Position numbers and translations under genes: made by a program. A stretch of DNA of 6,585 nucleotides from Alphaproteobacteria bacterium. Lineage in GTDB: Bacteria > Pseudomonadota > Alphaproteobacteria > Puniceispirillales > Puniceispirillaceae. Positions 1 through 5,715 of this stretch are shown one piece after another; within the stretch, counting starts at the first letter, position 1, and each line of letters opens with the position of its first letter. The notes under the pieces are model-generated. The model had not been told where the DNA came from. It did not search any database and saw only the letters and a program-made list of their open reading frames with translations. The stretch lies in contig WTHY01000086.1 in assembly GCA_011522945.1 (NCBI GenBank), positions 7,885 to 14,469 of the forward strand, in the 5' to 3' direction.

Positions 1-252
1 TTGCGTGTTGGGATTAAAACAGCAGGTTGTTCAGGCCTACAATATCATGTGGAATTCGCAAAAGACAAAAAGCCATTTGAGGATTCTGTTGAAATCGATG
101 GGATCACTGTATTTATCGATCCTGCGGCTGTGATGTTTTTAGTTGGCTCCGAAATGGACTGGACTGAAGATAAATTCTCAGCCTCATTTACCTTCACCAA
201 CCCAAATGAGACTGCCCGCTGCGGCTGTGGCGAGAGTTTTTCTGTCTCCTAA
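1..252 (+). CDS. sufA: SufA/IscA-type iron-sulfur cluster carrier, 3' part (5' end outside window)
   Basis: This is an A-type Fe-S carrier of the HesB/IscA/SufA/ErpA family, which takes up nascent clusters from the scaffold and passes them to apoproteins in the cytoplasm. The 83 visible residues hold the three family cysteines: Cys10 in the GCSGL motif, and Cys74 and Cys76 in the C-terminal CGCGESF motif. The central block IDPAAVMFLVGSEMDW is typical of the SufA branch. Family members are usually about 105-120 residues, so roughly 25-35 N-terminal residues lie before the window. The TTG at base 1 is most likely an internal leucine codon (family pattern LRVG) and not a start. The stop is TAA at 250-252, 15 bp before the Atm1 exporter gene. 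In alphaproteobacteria sufA often closes the suf operon, so suf genes probably lie upstream. The family is certain; the choice of SufA over IscA or ErpA is less so. Confidence 0.9.
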   Translation: MRVGIKTAGCSGLQYHVEFAKDKKPFEDSVEIDGITVFIDPAAVMFLVGSEMDWTEDKFSASFTFTNPNETARCGCGESFSVS

Positions 253-254
253 GT

Positions 255-261
255 AAAAGGA
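255..261 (+). promoter_or_regulatory. Ribosome binding site of the Atm1-type exporter
   Basis: AAAAGGA lies 6 nt before the ATG at 268 and just after the stop codon of the Fe-S carrier gene. It supports the chosen start and suggests that the two genes share a transcript. Confidence 0.6.
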
Positions 262-267
262 TATGCT

Positions 268-2082
268 ATGTCCTCAGATCGCACCCGCATAGGGTGGCTG
301 CTTAGAGAGCTATATGCCTTTACCATGCCAAAAGGGGATAGTTATATCCGTAATCGGATTTTTCTAGCCCTTGGTTGCCTGATTATTGCCCGCGTAAGCG
401 CCGCTCTCATTCCGCAATTTTATGGACGTGTCATTGATGCTGTGAATACACAGCCGGGCTTTAGCATGGGCATTTTAATTGCTTTAGTAGGCGGTTATAT
501 GCTCGTGCGTTTTGGTGAGCAGGCCTTTGAAGAACTCAAAGAATTTTTATTCGCACGGGTGATCCAACGTGCTGTGCGTGGGGCTGCGATAGCTGCCTTT
601 CGCCATGTACATCAATTATCCTTAAAATTCCACCTAGATAGGCAAACTGGTGGGCTTGGCAGATCAATTGACCGCGGCGCAAAAGCAGTCCAACAGCTGC
701 TAGGCACAGGCACATTTGAAGTCATCCCGTTATTCATCGAAGTTATTGTTGTCAGTTTGCTTTTATGGGCGCTCTATGGCTGGGAATATGCCGTTATTGT
801 ATTTGTTATAGTCACGCTCTATTCCTATTTCACCATACGCACTACAGAATGGCGGATGGCATACCGAAAGCGGCTGAATGCGGCAGATGAAGCTGCTGCA
901 ACCAAGACGGTGGATTCCCTACTGAATTTTGAAACTGTAAAATATTTCAATGCAGAGGATGGGGAAGCGCAGCGTTATGATAGGTCGCTAAGAGAGTATG
1001 AGGATGCAGCGGTTCTCACACGCACATCCTTGTCTGTAGTGAATATAGGGCAGGGGCTTTTAATTAGCTCTGGTATGGCGTTGCTGATGATACTGGCTGG
1101 CCGGGATATTCAGGCTGGAGAGCTGACAGTCGGAGATTTCGTTGCCATTAACACATATTTGTTACAACTCTATGCACCGCTAAATTTTCTAGGCTGGATC
1201 TACAGAGAGATTAGGCAATCCATACTGGACTTAGAAAATATGCTCGGCTTGCTAGATGAACATTCAGATATTCAGGATGTTGCTGGCGCGCCAAAATTGC
1301 GGCTCAAATCTGGTGAAATCGCCTTTAAAGATGTGCATTTTTCTTATAATGAGAGGCCAATTTTACGCGGTGTATCTTTCACCGTTCCTGCTGGTCGTAA
1401 GGTCGCTATCGTCGGGCCAAGCGGGTCTGGCAAGACGACATTGTCTCGTTTGCTATTTCGATTTTATGACCCACAATCTGGCGGCATATATTTTGATGGC
1501 CAGAATATCGCGACAGTTAGGCAAGATAGCGTGCGTGCAGCCATTGGCGTCGTGCCACAGGATACTGTGATGTTTAACGCCTCTATTGGCTATAATATCG
1601 GCTATGGCAAAGAGGGCGCAACAGAGGCTGACATAAAACAGGCGGCTCAGATGGCGGCTATAGACGGCTTTATTGAAAATCTAGCAGATGGCTATGATAC
1701 GCTTGTGGGTGAGAGAGGATTAAAATTATCGGGCGGCGAAAAGCAGCGCGTGGCTATTGCGCGCGCGATTTTAAAAGCGCCAACCATCTACCTGTTTGAT
1801 GAAGCGACATCGGCGCTCGACAGCCAGACAGAAAAGGATATTCAAGAAGCATTGAATATGGTGTCTAGTGGGCAAACGACACTTGTCATTGCCCATAGGC
1901 TGTCGACAGTTGTGGATGCTGATGAAATTCTTGTGCTGGCTGAAGGTAAGATTGTAGAGCGTGGTACGCATCAGCAATTACTGGCCGCAGATAATATCTA
2001 TGCCTCTATGTGGAATCGTCAATCTAAAGGCTTTGATGAGAATGCAGCACGTCTTACAGAAGATGGGGCGCAATCCGCATGA
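268..2082 (+). CDS. atm1: Atm1-type ABC exporter (fused membrane and ATPase domains)
   Basis: This is a 604-residue half-transporter that should act as a homodimer in the inner membrane. Six hydrophobic segments lie at about 31-53, 68-88, 148-170, 172-192, 258-278 and 288-312, followed by the nucleotide-binding domain from about 345. ATPase motifs are complete: Walker A GPSGSGKT 383-390, Q-loop Gln431, signature LSGGEKQR 487-494, Walker B IYLFDE 507-512 with Glu512, D-loop to Asp518, and H-loop His543. The Atm1/ABCB7 branch is marked by FHLDRQTGGLGRSIDRG (121-137), TEWRMAYR (193-200) and LLNFETVKYFNAE (218-230). Arg196 and Arg200 probably correspond to the glutathione-contacting arginines known in Novosphingobium Atm1. 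Bacterial relatives export glutathione conjugates, glutathione persulfide or metal-glutathione adducts; mitochondrial relatives support cytosolic Fe-S assembly. It sits 15 bp after a SufA-like gene, and its TGA overlaps the start of the next gene (ATGA). No key residue appears to be missing. Confidence 0.93.
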   Translation: MSSDRTRIGWLLRELYAFTMPKGDSYIRNRIFLALGCLIIARVSAALIPQFYGRVIDAVNTQPGFSMGILIALVGGYMLVRFGEQAFEELKEFLFARVIQRAVRGAAIAAFRHVHQLSLKFHLDRQTGGLGRSIDRGAKAVQQLLGTGTFEVIPLFIEVIVVSLLLWALYGWEYAVIVFVIVTLYSYFTIRTTEWRMAYRKRLNAADEAAATKTVDSLLNFETVKYFNAEDGEAQRYDRSLREYEDAAVLTRTSLSVVNIGQGLLISSGMALLMILAGRDIQAGELTVGDFVAINTYLLQLYAPLNFLGWIYREIRQSILDLENMLGLLDEHSDIQDVAGAPKLRLKSGEIAFKDVHFSYNERPILRGVSFTVPAGRKVAIVGPSGSGKTTLSRLLFRFYDPQSGGIYFDGQNIATVRQDSVRAAIGVVPQDTVMFNASIGYNIGYGKEGATEADIKQAAQMAAIDGFIENLADGYDTLVGERGLKLSGGEKQRVAIARAILKAPTIYLFDEATSALDSQTEKDIQEALNMVSSGQTTLVIAHRLSTVVDADEILVLAEGKIVERGTHQQLLAADNIYASMWNRQSKGFDENAARLTEDGAQSA

Positions 2083-3038
2083 CGCATTTAGATTATGATG
2101 TGGATGATTATTCTGCACGGCGTGTAGATTTAGGTGGCTCTGATATTTTTGCAGACTACGCGAACCCCTTTACCTCTAATTCTGTGCGAGGGCATTTTTG
2201 GCAAACTGATAAAACGCAGCCCAAGGGGCAAGTTATCTTTTGTCCAGGCTTTACAGAATTTTGTGAGAAATATGCGCATGTGGCGGCACGACTTACATCT
2301 TCTGGGTATGATGTTTTGTTGATTGATTGGCCCGGCCAGGGACGTTCAGGCCATTTTGGGAATCATCCTGAACATGTCCATATTGCAGACTTTAAAACAT
2401 ATTTGCAGGCTTTGGACGCTATGATGCAGGCTGCCAATTTATCAGAAAACGCTATAATATTTGGCCATTCAATGGGCGGACATTTGGCACTGCGTGCGGC
2501 GCATGCATTTCCAGAGCGTATTTCCAGAGTTGTCTTGTTGGCCCCGATGATACGGCCTTTGGCAGGTCCAACCAATGGTGTGCGCTTTTTAGGACGTGTG
2601 CTTTGTGCCGCTGGTCAGGCAAAGAGACGTGCCCCCTTTCAAATACACTTATCACGTGATTTAGCCCGTCAGGCAGGGCCACTTAATCCGCTGACGCATG
2701 ATGAAGCTTTTTACGATTTGCCTTATCAGATTTATGATGAAGATCCGATGATGCGGCGCGCTGTCCCTACCGTGGGCTGGGTGCGTGCAGCCTATCGGTC
2801 TTGTGCACAGACAAGTCTGAACCCGAACTGGCTTAAGCAAATAAAGCAGCCAACCCTGGCATTCTTGGCAGGTCAGGAATATATCGTCAGCACACCGCTT
2901 GCGAAAAAATCCTTGTCTTATTTACCTAAGGGACAGGTGCAGATGGTGGAAAAAGCGCGGCACGAAATTCTGAATGAAACAGCGGATATCCAAGCACAAA
3001 TTTGGTCTGAGATTTTCGCATTTCTAGCAAAAGGCTAG
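2079..3038 (+). CDS. Alpha/beta hydrolase, lysophospholipase L2 / monoacylglycerol lipase type
   Basis: This 319-residue protein is a serine hydrolase of the lysophospholipase/monoglyceride lipase group (Hydrolase_4-like), probably acting on lysolipids or monoacylglycerols; the substrate is not proven. Visible landmarks are the oxyanion-side strand FCPGFTEF (54-61), DWPGQGRSG (83-91), the nucleophile elbow GHSMGG (129-134) with Ser131, and RHEILNE near the C terminus with His295. The acid position falls in AGQEYIV (264-270). Where relatives usually have Asp, this protein has Glu267. I see no signal peptide or membrane segment, so it should be cytoplasmic or peripheral. The start ATG overlaps the exporter stop as ATGA, and there is no well-spaced Shine-Dalgarno, so translation is likely coupled to the exporter. 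The stop TAG lies within a short hairpin (CTAGC-AAAAG-GCTAG, 3024-3038) that has no T-tract. The family is sure, the substrate is not. Confidence 0.85.
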   Translation: MTHLDYDVDDYSARRVDLGGSDIFADYANPFTSNSVRGHFWQTDKTQPKGQVIFCPGFTEFCEKYAHVAARLTSSGYDVLLIDWPGQGRSGHFGNHPEHVHIADFKTYLQALDAMMQAANLSENAIIFGHSMGGHLALRAAHAFPERISRVVLLAPMIRPLAGPTNGVRFLGRVLCAAGQAKRRAPFQIHLSRDLARQAGPLNPLTHDEAFYDLPYQIYDEDPMMRRAVPTVGWVRAAYRSCAQTSLNPNWLKQIKQPTLAFLAGQEYIVSTPLAKKSLSYLPKGQVQMVEKARHEILNETADIQAQIWSEIFAFLAKG

Positions 3039-3219
3039 TGGCTGAATTTGCCGCCAATGTCTGTGCCGAATTCGTTGCCAAATCTGACTTCATATGAGGC
3101 AACACCTCATCTTGATAGAATAGACGTAGGTTCTTCTGGCTTGTCTAAAGCTATGACTGTTTTTGACTGTGTTTGGAACTGATTTCCTGTTAGGCGCGCT
3201 TGCTATCGGCACATGCGTT
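3039..3219. other. Convergent intergenic region, no gene seen
   Basis: These 181 bases separate two genes that point at each other. They hold a perfect 6-bp hairpin (ATGAGG, loop CAACA, CCTCAT, 3094-3110) without a following T-run on either strand. They also hold a direct repeat of TGACTGT at 3154-3160 and 3164-3170, with starts 10 bp apart. A weak inverted repeat joins GTTAG at 3189-3193 to CTAAC at 3220-3224 around the nadK stop. I find no convincing intrinsic terminator and no supported small gene. The exact role is unknown. Confidence 0.4.
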
Positions 3220-3978
3220 CTAACTCATAAATTGTTCTGTGATAGACCTATCAGATAGGGAAGCACCTTTATCATATAGCAACTTTATAGTCGTTTCATG
3301 CGCTTGTGCGATAGTCACTTCGACCACATCACGTATTTCATTACCATCGGCTGAAACGGATTGAGAGCGGAAATTCGGATCTAGTATCTCGAACCGTACT
3401 TTTGAATCTGATGGTAAAAGAGCACCACGCCAGCGTCTTGGCCGAAAGGCAGAAATAGGGGTCAGCGCTAGGAGTTCTGTGCCAACTGGTATGATAGGGC
3501 CATGTGCTGACAAATTATAGGCAGTTGAACCAGCCGGCGTTGCTACCATGACACCATCACAAACAAGTTGCTCCAATTCGCATTTCTCATTTACCCAAAT
3601 GCGTGTATGTGCTGCACTATGTGTCTGGCGCAGAAGAGATACCTCATTGATGGCCAGGGCTTCATGTATTTTTCCCTTACTATCGACTGTCTGCATTTGC
3701 AAAGGGTGTAGTGGCGCAAAAACAGCTTGCTCTAGTCGGGTAATTAGATCTGAATCTGAATAATCATTCATCAGAAACCCAAGGCGGCCACAATTCATGC
3801 CAAAGACTGGAATGTTGAAAGCTATAGAGGTACGAAGTGCATGCAGCATTTTACCATCGCCGCCAAGTACAACCATGATATCTGCGTCTTCAATAGGCAC
3901 ATTACCATATCTATTTGTCAGTTCAGCCAGCCTTGTAATAGCATCACTATGGTCAGAGGCTGTAAAATGTAACTTCAT
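3220..3978 (-). CDS. nadK: NAD kinase
   Basis: NAD kinase phosphorylates NAD at the 2' hydroxyl of its adenosine ribose to give NADP, the only route to NADP in bacteria, and acts in the cytoplasm. The 252-residue protein carries the family signatures in order: LGGDGKML (38-45) with catalytic Asp41, NE at 111-112, the glycine-rich CDGVMVATPAGSTAYNLSA segment (140-158), and the LTPISAFRPRRWRGALLP block (172-189). The last block and the short N terminus match the compact alphaproteobacterial form. Its ATG reads from 3978 downward. A GGA lies 8 nt before it on the minus strand as a modest ribosome binding site. It is divergent from fdhD and convergent with the hydrolase gene, so it is probably transcribed alone. 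The 151-bp divergent gap should hold its promoter, but I could not pick a convincing -10/-35 pair on this strand. Nothing looks broken. Confidence 0.95.
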   Translation of the reverse strand: MKLHFTASDHSDAITRLAELTNRYGNVPIEDADIMVVLGGDGKMLHALRTSIAFNIPVFGMNCGRLGFLMNDYSDSDLITRLEQAVFAPLHPLQMQTVDSKGKIHEALAINEVSLLRQTHSAAHTRIWVNEKCELEQLVCDGVMVATPAGSTAYNLSAHGPIIPVGTELLALTPISAFRPRRWRGALLPSDSKVRFEILDPNFRSQSVSADGNEIRDVVEVTIAQAHETTIKLLYDKGASLSDRSITEQFMS

Positions 3979-4048
3979 TTTGTATATCCAGCTAAAGGTT
4001 CGACAGTCTCTATAGGTTTGTCTGACTGTAGACTAATCCATACGGACA

Positions 4049-4078
4049 TTGAATTCAAATGGCTCAGTTTGATATGAT
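4049..4078 (+). promoter_or_regulatory. Candidate promoter of fdhD-mobA with palindrome at -35
   Basis: TTGAAT (4049-4054) and TATGAT (4073-4078) are spaced 18 bp apart and match the sigma70 consensus at 4 of 6 and 5 of 6 positions. Transcription would begin near 4085, giving a leader of about 45 nt before the fdhD ATG. The -35 element lies inside the perfect 10-bp palindrome TTGAATTCAA (4049-4058), which could be a small operator or chance. The region is shared with the divergent nadK gene. This is prediction from sequence only. Confidence 0.35.
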
Positions 4079-4129
4079 TTTCCAACTCGCAAGGCACGGG
4101 GGCTTGTCATCTCGGTAGGGATAGGCCAC

Positions 4130-5008
4130 ATGGTAGATATGATAAATAAAAAACCGCACATGCCGACCCCTGATGCCGAGGGCCTAACAACAAATCTGAC
4201 AGGCATTGATGCGTCTGGTGCGGAGATATCCCTGCCAGTTGTTACAGAAAAACCTCTGACCATTTTTCTCAACCGGCGGGAAATTGTTACATCGATGACG
4301 ATTGGCGACCATCCAGAAGCCTTAGCTGCCGGATTTTTATTTAATCAGAATATGCTGCATCACAAGGATGAGATTGCGGCCATAGATTACGACCCTGAAA
4401 TAGACGTAGTTGTGGTGCGCACGCATGATGAGACTGATTTTGAAGACAAGCTGAAAAAGCGTATTCAGACAAGTGGATGTGCACAAGGTACTATTTTTGG
4501 TGATGTGATGGACCGGTTTGAACGCATAAACCTGTCTGGGGATGCGGTGCTGCGCACTACCGCTTTAATTGCTTTGTCCAAAGCAATAAATACGGCACCA
4601 AGCCTATATCTAAAAGCAGGCGCGATACATGGATGTGTGTTGGCGCGGGGGGCAGAGCCTCTCATTTATGTCGAGGATATAGGTCGGCATAATGCGGTTG
4701 ATAAAATTGCCGGCATGATGCTGATGGATGAGATTTCAGCAGAGGATAAGATTTTCTATACAACCGGAAGGCTTACCTCTGAAATGGTATTGAAGACAGC
4801 TATGATGGGAATCCCAATTCTCGTCTCTCGTTCTGGTTTTACCGAAGCTGGCGTGCGGTTGGCACGGCAAGCCAATATGACATTAATTGGCAGGGCAAAA
4901 GGCAGTCGGTTTGTTGCTCTCTCTGCTGCTGAACGCATCATTTTTGATGCAGCTGATAAGATTGCAGATATACCTGACAATGTTTCAGCCCAGAGGCAAA
5001 AAGGCTAA
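4130..5008 (+). CDS. fdhD: FdhD, formate dehydrogenase accessory sulfurtransferase
   Basis: FdhD carries sulfur from the cysteine desulfurase IscS to the molybdenum bis-MGD cofactor and so activates formate dehydrogenase; it acts in the cytoplasm. The 292-residue protein shows the family blocks: PLTIFLNRREIVTSM (42-56), ALAAGFLFNQ (64-73), the sulfur loop TSGCAQGT (114-121), AGAIHGCVLA, EDIGRHNAVDK (182-192), and TTGRLTSEMV followed by ILVSRSGFTEAGV. The loop has a single cysteine, Cys117, where E. coli FdhD has a CxxC pair; the second position is Gly120. The start at 4130 is preceded by GTAGGGA (4115-4121), about 8 nt upstream. The frame is open further upstream but contains no ATG, GTG or TTG, so this is the first possible start. 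The stop overlaps the next start by one base (TAATG), placing fdhD and mobA in one coupled unit. The formate dehydrogenase subunit genes are not visible here. Confidence 0.93.
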   Translation: MVDMINKKPHMPTPDAEGLTTNLTGIDASGAEISLPVVTEKPLTIFLNRREIVTSMTIGDHPEALAAGFLFNQNMLHHKDEIAAIDYDPEIDVVVVRTHDETDFEDKLKKRIQTSGCAQGTIFGDVMDRFERINLSGDAVLRTTALIALSKAINTAPSLYLKAGAIHGCVLARGAEPLIYVEDIGRHNAVDKIAGMMLMDEISAEDKIFYTTGRLTSEMVLKTAMMGIPILVSRSGFTEAGVRLARQANMTLIGRAKGSRFVALSAAERIIFDAADKIADIPDNVSAQRQKG

Positions 5009-5610
5009 TGCAGATTGCAGCTGGATTTTTAGCAGGTGGCCTCGCACGTCGTATGGGTGGCGGCGATAAGGCTGAATTGCAGATAGCTGGCCGCACAATA
5101 TTACAATGGCAATTGGAAGCTACAGCACACATGCCTGTCCGTATTTTAAACGCCAATGGGGAAACTGGCCGATTTAACAAATATGGTTTGCCTATTGTTA
5201 CAGATATAGTGGAGGGGCATCTAGGCCCGCTGGCTGGCATTCACGCGATGTTGCATCATGTCGAGGTAACACATAAAGACATCACACATTTATTGTCTCT
5301 GGCGACTGATGCGCCCTTCATACCCAAAACGCTTGATCTGGATTTGAGCCAAGCTTTGCAAAGGTCAGATGCAGAAATTGCAATTGCGCACTCTGCAGGC
5401 AGGCATCATCCTGTCTTCACCTTATGGCCAGTGAGTCTCAGAGTGGCATTGGAAGAGGCTCTCAGGGATAGGGGTGTGCGTAAAATTGATGATTTTACTG
5501 AAGGATATAAAACAGAATTCGTACCATTTGAGGGCACGCCTGATCCCTTCATGAATATCAACCGTCCTGAGGATTTGCAGAGGGCACAGATAATCGCGAA
5601 TGGATTGTAG
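5008..5610 (+). CDS. mobA: MobA, molybdenum cofactor guanylyltransferase
   Basis: MobA links GMP from GTP to molybdopterin-bound molybdenum to form the MGD cofactor used by formate dehydrogenase and other DMSO-reductase-family enzymes. The 200-residue length is normal for the family. The nucleotide-binding signature runs LAGGLARRMGGGDK (8-21), followed by GPLAG (73-77), the metal-site ATDAPF (99-104) with Asp101 (the same number as the key Asp of E. coli MobA), and a C-terminal NINRPEDL typical of this fold. The ATG shares its A with the fdhD stop, and purine-rich stretches (AGAGG 4992-4996, AAGG 5001-5004) lie just upstream, so it is probably translated by coupling. Pairing with fdhD makes sense because both act at the last steps of cofactor maturation for formate dehydrogenase. 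The next gene starts 101 bp downstream, and I see no terminator in between. Confidence 0.94.
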   Translation: MQIAAGFLAGGLARRMGGGDKAELQIAGRTILQWQLEATAHMPVRILNANGETGRFNKYGLPIVTDIVEGHLGPLAGIHAMLHHVEVTHKDITHLLSLATDAPFIPKTLDLDLSQALQRSDAEIAIAHSAGRHHPVFTLWPVSLRVALEEALRDRGVRKIDDFTEGYKTEFVPFEGTPDPFMNINRPEDLQRAQIIANGL

Positions 5611-5621
5611 GTTTAATACTA

Positions 5622-5679
5622 TATCTGGAGGTTTCGTTTTGTCTCTGGAGGTCTGCCCGTGTATCTGGGAATTCTCTGG
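5622..5679 (+). repeat. Four alternating TATCTGG/TCTCTGG repeats in the kdsD leader
   Basis: TATCTGG (5622-5628), TCTCTGG (5642-5648), TATCTGG (5662-5668) and TCTCTGG (5673-5679) occur in a row between mobA and kdsD. Starts are 20, 20 and 11 bp apart, close to two, two and one turns of the DNA helix, so all copies would face the same side. The first two extend to TCTGGAGGT and therefore also contain GGAGG. They may be regulator sites, or a duplicated ribosome binding segment. The function is not known. Confidence 0.6.
5647..5651 (+). promoter_or_regulatory. Strong Shine-Dalgarno GGAGG in front of a small GTG-started frame
   Basis: GGAGG lies 7 nt before the GTG at 5659, an ideal distance, but 60 nt before the kdsD ATG, too far to serve that start directly. 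An equal GGAGG at 5627-5631 lies 7 nt before a TTG at 5639. The site is the main reason for considering a leader peptide here. Confidence 0.35.
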
Positions 5680-5715
5680 AAACAGGCACAAAAATATGGC
5701 AAGACAATCCCATGA
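5659..5715 (+). CDS. Candidate 18-residue leader peptide ending on the kdsD start
   Basis: A GTG-started frame encodes VYLGILWKQAQKYGKTIP and stops at TGA 5713-5715. The stop overlaps the kdsD ATG at 5712 as ATGA. It has a GGAGG 7 nt upstream, whereas kdsD has no clear ribosome binding site of its own. This would fit a leader peptide that delivers ribosomes to kdsD by translational coupling. I recognise no family and the frame is too short for coding statistics, so it may be chance. The codons overlap two of the TCTGG repeats. Conservation of the frame and of the ATGA overlap in relatives would decide it. Confidence 0.25.
   Translation: MYLGILWKQAQKYGKTIP

Noticed and set aside
1..3. TTG at base 1 as the true start of the Fe-S carrier
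   Set aside because: The family needs about 25-35 more N-terminal residues, and a leucine is expected at this position.
1256..1570. Plus-strand 104-codon frame inside the exporter gene
   Set aside because: It is a shadow in another frame of the conserved ATPase domain, with no recognisable domain.
3024..3038. CTAGC/GCTAG hairpin at the hydrolase stop as a terminator
   Set aside because: The stem is only 5 bp and is not followed by a T-run, so it does not qualify as an intrinsic terminator.
4059..4118. 19-codon ATG frame just upstream of fdhD with its stop touching the fdhD ribosome binding site
   Set aside because: The candidate -10 element at 4073-4078 falls inside it, so it would start before the predicted transcript. 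It has no Shine-Dalgarno of its own.
4033..4272. Minus-strand 79-codon open frame reaching from fdhD into the nadK-fdhD gap
   Set aside because: Most of it lies antisense to the well-supported N-terminal part of fdhD, no family is recognised, and its upstream part mirrors fdhD codons.
4938..5240. Minus-strand 100-codon frame across the fdhD-mobA junction
   Set aside because: It is antisense to two clearly coding genes and shows no family features.
5422..5691. Minus-strand 89-codon frame over the end of mobA and the kdsD leader
   Set aside because: Most of it mirrors mobA. The part in the leader is short, and I see no ribosome binding site or family match.
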